Positions 53,463 through 63,977 of a stretch of 64,000 bases of DNA are shown here, piece after piece. Source of the DNA: Hyphomicrobiales bacterium (GTDB lineage: Bacteria > Pseudomonadota > Alphaproteobacteria > Rhizobiales > Rhizobiaceae); assembly GCA_900472395.1 (NCBI GenBank), contig UCHV01000029.1, positions 57,302 to 121,301 of the forward strand, read 5' to 3'. Below the pieces are notes generated by a model. It did no database searches. It saw only the letters and a program-made list of their open reading frames with translations, and was not told the origin of the DNA. Numbering within the stretch: the stretch's first letter is position 1; each line of letters starts with the position of its first letter. Position numbers and translations under genes: made by a program.

Positions 53463-54635
53463 ATGAAGCAAATCCTTTGCGTTTTCGCCTGCCTGCCGCT
53501 CGCTCTCGGCGCCGCCATGCCGCCACATCCGCCGGCTTTAGCCGTGGAACGAACCGATGTGGTGCCAATCAACGCCTTCGACCGTTTCATGAAGGATATC
53601 GGGGTCAGGAAACAATCGTCCCGCTCGAAACAATCCGAGCGCCGCCGCGTACGTCCGGCGAAGACACGCAACGTGACGCCCGCAGCGCCGGCACCCGCCG
53701 CAATCCCCGTTCCGCTTCCAAAGCCGGCCACGAAGCCTGATGAAACCATCTCTCCGGCAAAGGAGGCTGAAGACGTGAAGCCGGTAACGGCCGCGCCCTC
53801 CGCGCCGGAAACCAGACCGGCAACGCCGGAGGCTGCGGAAAAGCCGACCGCGCCGCCGGAGAACCCGCCTGTACCCTCCTCCGAACAGGCTGAGCCGACG
53901 GACGTTCCCAAGCCGCTGCCGAAACCCGAAACGCCGGCAGCCACAGACAAGCCGACCGACGAAAATCCCGCCTTGAAAGAAGACGATCAGAAAGCCGCGG
54001 AGCCGGAAAAAACAGACGAACAAAAGACGCAGGAGCAAAAGGCAGAAACACCGCCCCCTCCACCGCTCGAAAAGGAAGACCCGGAAGAGCTGAAGGCCTG
54101 CCTTGCAGACCTCACCGCGCTCGGCACCAAGTTCGAGACGATCCCGGCGATCACCGGCGAAGAACCGGGTTGCGGCATCGAACAACCGATTGCCGTGAAA
54201 GAAATTCTCCCTGATGTCGATACCGGCGGCGCGCAGATGCGGTGCGAAACGGCCAAGGCACTGGCCACATGGATGAAGGACAATGTCCAGCCCGCGATGA
54301 ATGTCGCCATGCCCGGCCGCAAGATCACCGGCATCGTGCCGGGCTCCACCTATGCCTGCCGCCTTCGCAACAGCGCTTCCAGCGGGAAGGTGTCGGAACA
54401 TGCACGCGGCAATGCCATCGATGTCGCAGCCTTCAGGCTCGACAATGGCGAAAAACTCGAGATGAAACCGAGACAGGAGGATTCGACGCTGGAAGGCGCC
54501 TTCCAGCGCGCCGCGACGGCCACCGCCTGCCTGTATTTTTCCACCGTGCTTTCACCCGGCAGCGATGCAACGCATCAGGATCACCTGCACCTCGACGTGC
54601 TGGATAGGAAGAACGGATACAGGTATTGCCGGTAA
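53463..54635 (+). CDS. Extensin-family secreted protein with a low-complexity linker
   Basis: 390 residues. Residues 1-28 form a signal peptide, about residues 60-205 are Pro/Ala/Glu/Lys-rich low-complexity sequence, and the C-terminal 180 residues are the extensin-like domain: ELKACLADLTALGTKFET, then VSEHARGNAIDVAAFRL (the S-E-H-x-x-G-x-A-x-D signature) and THQDHLHLDVLDRKNGYRYCR. The His and Asp motif resembles D-Ala-D-Ala peptidase-like metal sites. Cell-envelope location predicted; function unknown. Confidence 0.87.
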   Translation: MKQILCVFACLPLALGAAMPPHPPALAVERTDVVPINAFDRFMKDIGVRKQSSRSKQSERRRVRPAKTRNVTPAAPAPAAIPVPLPKPATKPDETISPAKEAEDVKPVTAAPSAPETRPATPEAAEKPTAPPENPPVPSSEQAEPTDVPKPLPKPETPAATDKPTDENPALKEDDQKAAEPEKTDEQKTQEQKAETPPPPPLEKEDPEELKACLADLTALGTKFETIPAITGEEPGCGIEQPIAVKEILPDVDTGGAQMRCETAKALATWMKDNVQPAMNVAMPGRKITGIVPGSTYACRLRNSASSGKVSEHARGNAIDVAAFRLDNGEKLEMKPRQEDSTLEGAFQRAATATACLYFSTVLSPGSDATHQDHLHLDVLDRKNGYRYCR

Positions 54636-54666
54636 CCGGCGAAGGCCTCACCCATTCGATCGCACG

Positions 54667-54740
54667 TCCTCGGGCTCGTCCCGAGGATCTAACCACGACA
54701 GACAATGGAGCACAGCAGATCCTCGGCACAAGCCCGAGGA
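54667..54740. repeat. Inverted intergenic repeat
   Basis: A 24-bp unit TCCTCGGGCTYGTSCCGAGG plus ATCT (54667-54690) recurs inverted at 54717-54740 with two mismatches. Each copy folds as an 8-bp stem. It sits between the convergent extensin and fhs stops and probably also ends transcription. The CCTCGGG type of palindrome is common in rhizobial genomes as far as I recall. Confidence 0.65.
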
Positions 54741-54761
54741 TGACGGCGGCGATATAGAGAC

Positions 54762-56441
<1,680 letters not shown>

Positions 56442-56796
56442 ATTGGCATCTCCTTGGCAATGGCGAGCGCGGAAAATCTCTGAATTGGCCTGATAGGGCA
56501 AGGCGCTTTGCAAAGCCATCCCCATCAATCAAATCCGCCTATCAGGCAATCGGCAAATATGATCGACTGCGCGCGCAGGGCGTTATATTTCCGCAAACAT
56601 AGAAACCACTGTTGTACAACTGTAAAATACTGAAAATTACTTCAACATAAAGCGCTGAAATAACATGAAATTTTGAGCAAAAGCCCACCGAGCATCTTTT
56701 CTGTGCGTTAATGCCGAAAAATTATGCTGGCGAGGCATCATTTTTGGTATAATCGTTGCGCCCAAACGCAACTGGGTGTCAGGTTCTGGAAGCAGT
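56442..56796. other. 355-bp AT-rich divergent region between fhs and the LuxR gene
   Basis: Contains CCTGATAGG (56489-56497) with its exact complement at 56538-56546 on the fhs side, the palindrome GTTGTACAAC at 56611-56620, and the LuxR promoter element at 56745-56753. It is clearly more AT-rich than the surroundings. No gene is seen. Confidence 0.6.
56745..56753 (+). promoter_or_regulatory. Extended -10 promoter element of the LuxR gene
   Basis: TGGTATAAT matches the extended -10 (TGnTATAAT) exactly. No good -35 is seen 17 or 18 bp upstream, as is common with extended -10 promoters. The start codon is 44 bp downstream. Confidence 0.6.
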
Positions 56797-57519
56797 ATGA
56801 TTACGCTTGAACGGCAAGCGGCTCTTAACAAGGAAATCTCCTCGTCGGGCTCGCATCCGGACGTCATCTCAGCCTTGAAAAAGGTCGCACTGGAATTCGG
56901 TTTCCAGCACGTCACTCTGCTTGCGTCACCGGATCCGGATGACATCCTGCTGGCGCCACTGATCGTGGAAAGCACCTGGCCGCGCGAATATGTCCGCGAA
57001 TTTGATCGACGGCGGCTGATGCGGCGCTGCCCGCTTGCCCCCCTGCTGCTGGGCTCGGCATTGCCCGTCAGCTGGTCGGTGGATCACGACGACAATCACA
57101 ATCTCCAGTTCGATACAACAAGCATCGAATTGCTACGGCGTTATGACATCGTGTCCAGTGCAGCCATGCCGCTTCACTCCGTCGATGGTCACCGCTTCCT
57201 GATGCGGTTCGACGGCACCCGTCAGCCGCTCTGCCAGGTGGAGCTCAACGAACTCGGCATGATCGCTCTGCACGCCTTCGACGTGTTCGACCGTCTGCGC
57301 CGCAATGTCCCCCGGCCGAGCGTACCGGCATTGACGGCGCGGGAGCTGGAAGTGGTTCGCTGGACATCGCAGGGTAAGACGTCCAACGAAATCGGCAACA
57401 TTCTTTCCCTGTCGGATCACACCATCAATGCCTACCTCACCAACGCCATCCGTAAACTCGATTGCGTCAACCGCACGCAATTGGTAGCGAAGGCCATCCG
57501 GTTGAGACTGATTGCCTGA
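56797..57519 (+). CDS. LuxR-family regulator with altered autoinducer domain
   Basis: 240 residues from the ATG at 56797 (GGAAG upstream; a GTG seven codons earlier is possible). The N-terminal half is an autoinducer-binding-like domain: STWPREYVREF keeps the Trp and Tyr that match TraR W57 and Y61, and VSWS the W85 equivalent, but RRCPL has Cys where D70 is invariant. The C-terminal LuxR helix-turn-helix is LTARELEVVRWTSQGKTSNE then HTINAYLTNAIRKL. No luxI is present in the window. It precedes a PAS protein gene. Confidence 0.87.
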   Translation: MITLERQAALNKEISSSGSHPDVISALKKVALEFGFQHVTLLASPDPDDILLAPLIVESTWPREYVREFDRRRLMRRCPLAPLLLGSALPVSWSVDHDDNHNLQFDTTSIELLRRYDIVSSAAMPLHSVDGHRFLMRFDGTRQPLCQVELNELGMIALHAFDVFDRLRRNVPRPSVPALTARELEVVRWTSQGKTSNEIGNILSLSDHTINAYLTNAIRKLDCVNRTQLVAKAIRLRLIA

Positions 57520-57654
57520 AGCCGGCATTTGCATGTATCTGAAGCGCGTCGCGATCCTACGGATTTGCCTTCCACGCTTTAAGTCTTTGTTTTCGCATGT
57601 CGTTATCGCAAAACCGCTGCACAGTTATGCGCGACATGTCATAGGAGTATCGTC

Positions 57655-58146
57655 TTGCCGTTCTGGATCGAGCAGGAGCATCGTGACAACGATCAACACC
57701 GCGCAATCGGCATTACCGATGCCGAAGCGATGGGACTGGTAACGGCATTTCGGCTGTTTGGCTCATGGCGTCTGGATCTCGATAGCGGGCACCTGTTCGG
57801 CACACAGGATTTCAGCGATCTTTTTGGTCTCGAGCATACCAACGGCCCGATGAACATGGCCGCCGCCTCGGCCCAGATCCATCCGGAAGACCTCAATTTC
57901 ATGATGGCGACTTTCGAACGCGCCAGCGTCGACAAGCGAACCTATCACAGCATTTTCCGCGTCGGCGCTGAAGGCGAGACCTATCGCTTCATGCGTTCCG
58001 TCGGCACGTTCCGCGACAAGCCGGGCACGTCCGGAGAAGTCATCGGCATCACCTATGAGTTTTTCCCGCGCCGCAGCGGCACGGCTTTCGTTTCCGATGG
58101 CGAGCGATGGCCGCTCGGCAGCCCCGGCCCGGCAACGACGGACTGA
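57655..58146 (+). CDS. Single-domain PAS protein
   Basis: 163 residues, start TTG 57655 with GGAG 9 nt upstream. The PAS fold-3 type core is FGSWRLDLDSGHLFGTQDF and the HPEDLNFMM segment followed by YHSIFRVGAEGETYRFMRS. No output domain, so it could be an accessory sensor or bind a partner. It follows the LuxR gene by 135 bp in the same direction, which suggests but does not prove joint function. Confidence 0.75.
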   Translation: MPFWIEQEHRDNDQHRAIGITDAEAMGLVTAFRLFGSWRLDLDSGHLFGTQDFSDLFGLEHTNGPMNMAAASAQIHPEDLNFMMATFERASVDKRTYHSIFRVGAEGETYRFMRSVGTFRDKPGTSGEVIGITYEFFPRRSGTAFVSDGERWPLGSPGPATTD

Positions 58147-58197
58147 CGCACGGCGCCTGAAGCAAGCGCCGTCGCCATCAGCATGCGCTGCAGTCGA

Positions 58198-59316
58198 TCA
58201 GCGATCCAGAACCGAGCGTACTTCCACGAGGTTCGAACGGACCCGCAGCATGTAAAAGCCCATGGTCGAAAGATGCGTCGGCATGATCATGCCATCTTCG
58301 CGACCGTTGGAAATGATTGCGGGCTGGATTTTCAGCGCCGCCTTGAACTGGCCGAGCGTATCGGTCCAGAGCGGGCCGAGATTACGCTCACGGATGACCT
58401 GGCTGAAATCGGCGCCGGCAGCGGACAGCACGGCGTAGTAGCCGTAAAGCTGACCGTAAGCGAACCAGAAGCGGTCGTCGGCCCGTGTATCGAACCAGCC
58501 GCCATTGTGATTTTCCGAACGTTCCCGCAGTATCGCGGTTGTGCTGCCCAGATCGTTGGCGATCCGGTCGACGAACTGCACGAGGTTGTCGGCGCGGCTG
58601 TCAAAGGTCGTCACGCAGGCGGCCAGATCGACGTTGAACTTCTTCAGGCTGTCGATGGCGGCGCGGTAATAGCTCGGCGTCGGCGTCTTCGGGCCGAATG
58701 GCGTGAGGCCGAAATACCAGGCATATTCGTCGAACTGCAGATTGTTGCGGGCATCCTGCAAATTGGTGTCGATGCCGGATGTGCCCCGCACGCGAGCGAG
58801 GCTGTCGACCAGCTCCACGGTCGTGCGACGCACAGCCTGGTTCACGCCGCGCTGGAAGGATGCCTTGTTGTCGAAAAACGGCGTGTGGTCCCAATCGACA
58901 CCGAAGAAACCAAGGCGATAGAGCAGCATGGACGAGATCCACGCATTGCTGTTGACGTTGCGGTTGGTAAGGTCGGCGGCCACATCGACAATCGCCGAGG
59001 ACTGGCACTGCCGCGGCGGCGTAACGGCGCCTGCCGGCGCATCGACGCTTGCGGGGGCCGGCGTCGCCAAAGTTTGCCCCGCGGGCACCGTGCGCTCGGA
59101 AAAACGGTAGCTGTCCACGAAATCGGGATCGAAATCCGTCCACACCTGCGTCTGGTAGAAGAAATAGCCGTAAAAACCGAAGAGGATTGCAACCAGGGCA
59201 ATCACGGTGCCGCGAATGGTCCAGTTGCGCCGGCCATACCAGCCGCGCGCCGCCATGAAGGGCCATCCGATGCGGGCGAACAAACGCCGGAAAAAGGCAA
59301 GGATCGGTTCAAACAT
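58198..59316 (-). CDS. DUF2333 membrane-anchored protein
   Basis: 372 residues. One helix near residues 34-54 (GTVIALVAILFGFYGYFFYQ) and a large periplasmic part with RLGFFGVDWDHTPFFDNKASFQRGVNQ, typical of DUF2333. Function unknown. The next gene on the same strand is 33 bp away, so they probably form a unit. Confidence 0.85.
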   Translation of the reverse strand: MFEPILAFFRRLFARIGWPFMAARGWYGRRNWTIRGTVIALVAILFGFYGYFFYQTQVWTDFDPDFVDSYRFSERTVPAGQTLATPAPASVDAPAGAVTPPRQCQSSAIVDVAADLTNRNVNSNAWISSMLLYRLGFFGVDWDHTPFFDNKASFQRGVNQAVRRTTVELVDSLARVRGTSGIDTNLQDARNNLQFDEYAWYFGLTPFGPKTPTPSYYRAAIDSLKKFNVDLAACVTTFDSRADNLVQFVDRIANDLGSTTAILRERSENHNGGWFDTRADDRFWFAYGQLYGYYAVLSAAGADFSQVIRERNLGPLWTDTLGQFKAALKIQPAIISNGREDGMIMPTHLSTMGFYMLRVRSNLVEVRSVLDR

Positions 59317-59348
59317 TAGCGGTTTCTGCTCCTGTGTGGGCCGTCATG

Positions 59349-60200
59349 TCAGGCAGATGCCTGCTGTGTTTGCGGGGCCTGCTCCACGGCTGCGCCGAAA
59401 TCCGGGCGCTGCACGGGTGCAGGATTGAAGAGATGAAGAAAATTCTCGTCGATTGCATGTTTGCGCCGCTCGACTTCACGCATCGAGAGCATGCCTTTTT
59501 CGCTGAGCGCCAGAAGCGGCGAAAGCGTCTCGCGCGCCTGCGCAGAAAAACGGTCCGCCAGCGACTGTCCCTGCCCGCCCGTCAGCGCACGCAGCACGAC
59601 AATTCCCCGCTCCGCCTCGATGCTCAGCTTGTGGTAAAGGCTGTTGCAAACCGCCTCATGGCGAATGAGCGCCTCGACGACGTCCTGCCGACGGGTCAGC
59701 TGTCCGGCGGCATCGGCGATTGCGCCCGCTTCGTCGCCGATCGATTTTGTCTGCTCGATTTTCCGGATAAGAATTTCCTCAATGAGGAACAGCCGTGACT
59801 TCATCAACTGGCGATGGTGGCCGAGAGCCCCGATCAGCCGGGCGGCGCGCTCAAGCAGATCGCCGAGACGTGTGGCCAGAACGGCATCGCGACGCTGCAT
59901 GTCCAGCGGTGTGCGGCTGAGATGCAGACGACGCATGAGTTTTTCGTGAAAGGAAAGACTTTCGCTGTCGCTTGCCTGCTCGATGATCTTGTGGATATCC
60001 CCATCGAGATGGCGCACGAACCGCACCAGCGCAGAAGTCTGCCCGACTGCGGCATCGATATTGCCGACGAATGCGGCGGCATCCGAATCCGCAAGCTGCT
60101 CCATATTCTCCGGCAACCACGCGGCAGCCGAAGTTTCGATCCCGTTGAGGATCGCCAGTGCGCCGGAAAGCTCGTCGTCAGCGGAATGTCGTTTTGCCAT
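59349..60200 (-). CDS. Helical protein of unknown function
   Basis: 283 residues from the ATG at 60200 (GAGGGGC upstream). Mostly long helices with likely coiled coils (AAVGQTSALVRFVRHLDGD; RRKHAIDENFLHLF), and neither signal peptide nor membrane helix. It lies directly upstream of DUF2333 in the transcript. I do not recognise its family. The frame is open 35 codons farther upstream without support. Confidence 0.7.
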   Translation of the reverse strand: MAKRHSADDELSGALAILNGIETSAAAWLPENMEQLADSDAAAFVGNIDAAVGQTSALVRFVRHLDGDIHKIIEQASDSESLSFHEKLMRRLHLSRTPLDMQRRDAVLATRLGDLLERAARLIGALGHHRQLMKSRLFLIEEILIRKIEQTKSIGDEAGAIADAAGQLTRRQDVVEALIRHEAVCNSLYHKLSIEAERGIVVLRALTGGQGQSLADRFSAQARETLSPLLALSEKGMLSMREVERRKHAIDENFLHLFNPAPVQRPDFGAAVEQAPQTQQASA

Positions 60201-60371
60201 GGCGGCAAGCCCCTCGTCATTGCTCGCTAGACATAAGCACACACGAACAAAATACCAGAGGCTTTTCGTGTCTGTTACGGCAGGCTGCGGCAATCCGACC
60301 CGCACAGACTTTGGGGGCGATGCGGCAGGACATCCCCGGCCCGCCGCATCGAAAATCGCATGTCGTGTGGA

Positions 60372-60824
60372 TCAGAGACCGAGCTTGGCGATTTCCGCAT
60401 CCAGCCGGTCACGGGTCTTTTTCGGCAGTTTGGCGGCCTTGACCGTGTCGAGATTGGCAGGCGCCCCCTCACCGACGACGATCAGGGCGACCATTCCCAT
60501 ACCGAAATGCGGCGTGCATTTCACGACATAGGCGCCTTCCTTGTCGACAGTGACGGAGAGGTCCGTGCTGATCTTGCCCTTGAACGGCTCGACGCCTTCC
60601 GGGATCAGTTCCTTGACCGCCTGCGCATCATGGCCTTTGTCCACGGAAACGAAGCGGATCGTGTCACCCACTGCGGCGCGAACGGATGCCGGTTCGAACA
60701 CCATGGCCTGACCGTCACTGCCCTTGTTGAGCATCTTGATTTCGATTTCCGCCGCAAATGCCGGCACTGCGAAGAGGCCGATGGCAGCGGCAACAAGGGC
60801 TGGGCGGATAAGTGCGAGACGCAT
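60372..60824 (-). CDS. Pseudoazurin (periplasmic blue copper protein)
   Basis: 150 residues, signal peptide 1-24 (LFAVPAFAA), then a cupredoxin with type 1 copper ligands H65, C103, H106 and M111, in CTPHFGMGM. With the signal peptide removed these match H40, C78, H81 and M86 of known pseudoazurins. It carries electrons to copper nitrite reductase or other terminal enzymes in the periplasm. No nir genes are nearby. An FNR-type box lies 66 bp upstream, which suggests low-oxygen induction. Confidence 0.95.
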   Translation of the reverse strand: MRLALIRPALVAAAIGLFAVPAFAAEIEIKMLNKGSDGQAMVFEPASVRAAVGDTIRFVSVDKGHDAQAVKELIPEGVEPFKGKISTDLSVTVDKEGAYVVKCTPHFGMGMVALIVVGEGAPANLDTVKAAKLPKKTRDRLDAEIAKLGL

Positions 60825-60845
60825 GGGAAACTCCTGTGGCGTTCA

Positions 60846-60857
60846 TGACAAATGTCA
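60846..60857. promoter_or_regulatory. Perfect 12-bp palindrome upstream of pseudoazurin
   Basis: TGACA-AA-TGTCA lies between the FNR-type box and the start codon (22 bp from the ATG), near the predicted transcription start. It could be a second regulator site; identity unknown. Confidence 0.4.
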
Positions 60858-60889
60858 CGAAAGCTCTACACCGGCAGCGTTCGGGCACT

Positions 60890-60903
60890 TTGACGGAGAT
60901 CAA
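60890..60903. promoter_or_regulatory. FNR/FixK-type box upstream of pseudoazurin
   Basis: TTGAC-GGAG-ATCAA differs by one base from the consensus TTGAT-N4-ATCAA. The centre is 72 bp from the pseudoazurin ATG. If it sits at -41.5, transcription starts near 60855 and a TGTAGA element would serve as -10. Confidence 0.65.
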
Positions 60904-61023
60904 ACAAAAACCAGACTGTCATTATGTCGCAAATACCCTGGTTCCACTGCCGTTTTTGCGCGCGCTTGCTTGCAGGCCGGATGTATTCATAATGGTCGGG
61001 AACAAAAATAACGGGAGCCCAAA

Positions 61024-61977
61024 ATGCGCTTTATCAAATATTCGACTGTACTGGCCACCACCGTATCAGCTCTCCTTCTTGCGCAGACGGCTCAGGCCGC
61101 CGATGCAAAAAGCTGTGCCACCGTCCGCATTTCGGATGTGGGTTGGACCGACCTTGCCGCAACCAACGCATCCTTCGTCACCGTCCTCGAAGCACTCGGC
61201 TACAAGGCCGACGTCAAGACATTGGGTGTGCCGGTCACCTACTCTTCGATGAAGAACAAGGATATCGACGTTTTCCTTGGCAACTGGATGCCGGCGCAGA
61301 ATGGCGCCATCAAGGATTACATCGCGGACAAGTCCATCGAGACGATCACCGTCAACCTCGAAGGCGCCAAATATACGCTCGGCACCAATGCTGCCGGCGC
61401 CAAGCTCGGCATCAAGAGCTTTGCCGATATCGCCAAGCACAAGGCCGAACTCGGCGGCAAGATCTACGGCATCGAGCCGGGCAATGAAGGCAACGGCATG
61501 ATCGTGTCGCTGATCGACAAGAACACCTTCGATCTCAAGGGCTTTCAGGTGGTCGAGTCTTCCGAGCAGGGCATGCTGACGGAAGTCACCCGCTCCGACA
61601 AGGAAGACAAGCCGATCGTTTTCCTCGCATGGGCTCCGCATCCGATGAACGTTGCCCATGAAATCACCTACCTTGCCGGCGGTGACGAGACGGTCTTCGG
61701 CCCGAACTATGGTGGCGCCACGGTCTACACCGTCGCTCGCGGCGGTTATGCCGCCGAGTGCCCCAACCTCGGCACGTTCCTGAAGAACGTCAAATTCTCG
61801 CTCGACATGGAAAACACCATCATGGGCAAGATCCTTGACGACGGCGAAGACGCCGACAAGGCCGCCAAGGCCTGGATCAAGAAAAACCCGACCGTGATCG
61901 AGCCCTGGCTCGCCGGCGTCACCACGCTGGACGGCAAGGACGGTCTCGCGGCTGTCAAGGAAGAACTCGGCCTCTAA
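61024..61977 (+). CDS. choX: Choline ABC transporter, substrate-binding protein
   Basis: 317 residues with signal peptide 1-25 (LLLAQTAQA). The choline cage known from Sinorhizobium ChoX (W43, D45, W90, Y119, W205) is present with an offset of two: W41 and D43 in VGWTD, W88 in GNWMP, Y117 and W203 in LAWAPHPM. This supports a choline-specific protein rather than a general betaine binder. It is the first gene of choXWV; a hairpin follows before choW. Confidence 0.96.
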   Translation: MRFIKYSTVLATTVSALLLAQTAQAADAKSCATVRISDVGWTDLAATNASFVTVLEALGYKADVKTLGVPVTYSSMKNKDIDVFLGNWMPAQNGAIKDYIADKSIETITVNLEGAKYTLGTNAAGAKLGIKSFADIAKHKAELGGKIYGIEPGNEGNGMIVSLIDKNTFDLKGFQVVESSEQGMLTEVTRSDKEDKPIVFLAWAPHPMNVAHEITYLAGGDETVFGPNYGGATVYTVARGGYAAECPNLGTFLKNVKFSLDMENTIMGKILDDGEDADKAAKAWIKKNPTVIEPWLAGVTTLDGKDGLAAVKEELGL

Positions 61978-61990
61978 ATAACACTCCATG

Positions 61991-62018
61991 ACCCGGGACG
62001 GTTCTGGCCGCCCCGGGT
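61991..62018 (+). other. Stem-loop between choX and choW
   Basis: ACCCGGG (61991-61997) and CCCGGGT (62012-62018) form a stem with no T-tract after it. This type of hairpin after a binding-protein gene often protects the upstream mRNA and lowers downstream expression. Confidence 0.6.
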
Positions 62019-62055
62019 ACCCGCCCTTTCTTTTCCTCCGGATGGCAGGTTTCTC

Positions 62056-62898
62056 GTGGATTGGCTTGAAGAGCATCGTATTCCCATCGGCGCATGGGCA
62101 AAGGCGGTCGTCGACTGGTTGACGACCAATGGCTACTGGTTTTTCAGATGGCTTTCGGCCGTCTTGTCCTCCGTCATCGACGGATTGTTATGGGTGCTCG
62201 AAACACCGCATCCGCTCGCAGTCATGGCGGCTTTCGCCGTCCTGTCATACTGTCTCAGGCGCTCGATAGCGCTTGCCCTTTTCACGTTCTGCGGCCTCCT
62301 GTTCATCTTCAACCAGGGATATTGGGAGGAGACCACGCAGACGCTGGCGCTGGTCAGCGCGGCCACCTTCGTCAGCATGCTGATCGGCATACCGCTCGGC
62401 ATCGCCGCCGCCCGTCGTGAATGGCTCTACAATGCCATGCGCCCGATCCTCGATCTGATGCAGACGCTGCCGAGCTTCGTTTATCTCATCCCGGCGCTGA
62501 TCCTGTTCGGGCTCGGCATGGTGCCCGGTCTGATCGCGACCGTGATCTTCGCCATTCCCGCTCCGATCCGCCTCACCCGTCTCGGCATCATTTCGACACC
62601 CGGCGCGCTCACCGAAGCGGCCGTCGCCTTCGGCGCGACGCCGAGCCAGGTTCTGCGCAAGGTGGAACTGCCCTATGCGACGCCGCAGATCATGGCAGGT
62701 CTCACGCAGACGATCATGCTTTCCCTGTCGATGGTGGTGATCGCAGCCCTCGTCGGCGCCAACGGCCTCGGCGTTCCCGTTCTTCGGGCTCTCAACACCG
62801 TCAATGTCGCCCGCGGCTTCGATTCGGGCCTCTGCATCGTCATCCTCGCGATCATTCTCGACCGCATGTTCCGTACGTCGCAGGGAGGCGCATCATGA
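62056..62898 (+). CDS. choW: Choline ABC transporter, permease
   Basis: 280 residues, start GTG 62056. A ProW-like permease with the EAA-type loop region GALTEAAVAFGATPSQVLRKVELP and several helices (LIPALILFGLGMVPGLIA; TIMLSLSMVVIAALVG). It forms the inner-membrane channel for choline import. It overlaps choV by 4 bp (ATGA). Confidence 0.94.
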   Translation: MDWLEEHRIPIGAWAKAVVDWLTTNGYWFFRWLSAVLSSVIDGLLWVLETPHPLAVMAAFAVLSYCLRRSIALALFTFCGLLFIFNQGYWEETTQTLALVSAATFVSMLIGIPLGIAAARREWLYNAMRPILDLMQTLPSFVYLIPALILFGLGMVPGLIATVIFAIPAPIRLTRLGIISTPGALTEAAVAFGATPSQVLRKVELPYATPQIMAGLTQTIMLSLSMVVIAALVGANGLGVPVLRALNTVNVARGFDSGLCIVILAIILDRMFRTSQGGAS

Positions 62899-63977
62899 CC
62901 GCCCACACCATGACCGCCGCACAGGCACCGGCAGAAACGAACGACTGCGTCAGGTTCGAGAATGTCGATATCATCTTCGGCGACAAGCCGGAGCGGGTTC
63001 TGCCTTTGGTCGATCAGGGCAAGACCCGTGACGAGATCAGCGCCGAAACAGGCACGGTGCTCGGCGTCGCCGGCGCTTCCCTCTCGATCCGCGAAGGTGA
63101 AATCCTCGTGCTGATGGGCTTGTCCGGTTCAGGCAAATCCACGCTTCTGCGCGCCGTCAACGGGCTTGCCCCGGTGGTGCGCGGCAGCGTCAGCGTCGCC
63201 ACCGGGAACGGACCTGTCGATCCCTACAAGGCGGATGCGAAAACCCTGCGTGACCTGCGCATGCACTCGGTCTCCATGGTCTTCCAGCAGTTCGGCCTGC
63301 TGCCATGGCGCACGGTGGCAGAAAATGTCGGCTTCGGCCTCGAGCTTGCCGATGTGCCGGACGCCGAACGCAAGAAGCGCGTCGCCGAACAGCTGGAACT
63401 TGTCGGGCTGGCAAAATGGTCGGAGCGCAAGGTCGGCGAACTTTCGGGCGGCATGCAGCAGCGTGTCGGTCTTGCCCGCGCCTTCGCCACCGGCGCGCCG
63501 ATCCTCCTGATGGACGAACCGTTCTCGGCGCTCGACCCGCTCATCCGCACCAAGCTGCAGGACGAGCTTCTGGAGTTCCAGCGCCGGCTGAAAAAGACGA
63601 TCCTCTTCGTCAGCCACGATCTCGACGAGGCCTTCCGCATCGGCAACCGCATCGCCATCATGGAAGGCGGCCGCATCATCCAGTGCGGCACGCCGCAGGA
63701 GATCGTGCAGGCCCCGGCGGATCAGTATGTCGCCGATTTCGTCGCCAACATGAACCCGATCGCCATGCTGACCGCCGCCGACGTCATGCGTCCGGGCATA
63801 ACCGAAGCGTCCGTGCCCGTCAGCGCCACCGCCCCGGCAACAACACCGCTTGTCGATATCCTCGACGCCATGTCGCGCCAGCCGGGCTTGATCGGCATCA
63901 TTGACAATGGCGCGGTGGTCGGCACCATCACCGCCGATGATGTGATCGCCGGCCTCACCCGGCACCGCCGCCGCTGA
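62895..63977 (+). CDS. choV: Choline ABC transporter, ATP-binding protein
   Basis: 360 residues from the ATG at 62895 in the ATGA overlap; a long open frame upstream belongs to choW. ATPase motifs are GLSGSGKSTLLRAV, signature LSGGMQQRVGLARA and ILLMDEPFSALDP, followed by SHDLDEAF. The C-terminal 90 residues resemble a CBS-like regulatory region as in ProV. It drives choline import, which supplies glycine betaine and carbon or nitrogen. Confidence 0.95.
   Translation: MTAHTMTAAQAPAETNDCVRFENVDIIFGDKPERVLPLVDQGKTRDEISAETGTVLGVAGASLSIREGEILVLMGLSGSGKSTLLRAVNGLAPVVRGSVSVATGNGPVDPYKADAKTLRDLRMHSVSMVFQQFGLLPWRTVAENVGFGLELADVPDAERKKRVAEQLELVGLAKWSERKVGELSGGMQQRVGLARAFATGAPILLMDEPFSALDPLIRTKLQDELLEFQRRLKKTILFVSHDLDEAFRIGNRIAIMEGGRIIQCGTPQEIVQAPADQYVADFVANMNPIAMLTAADVMRPGITEASVPVSATAPATTPLVDILDAMSRQPGLIGIIDNGAVVGTITADDVIAGLTRHRRR

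Noticed and set aside
56442..56650. ZTP (pfl) riboswitch in front of fhs
   Set aside because: I looked for the conserved core (including CCGCCTGGGCA-type and GGCGUA-type segments) on the minus strand and did not find it. Only a simple inverted repeat is there.
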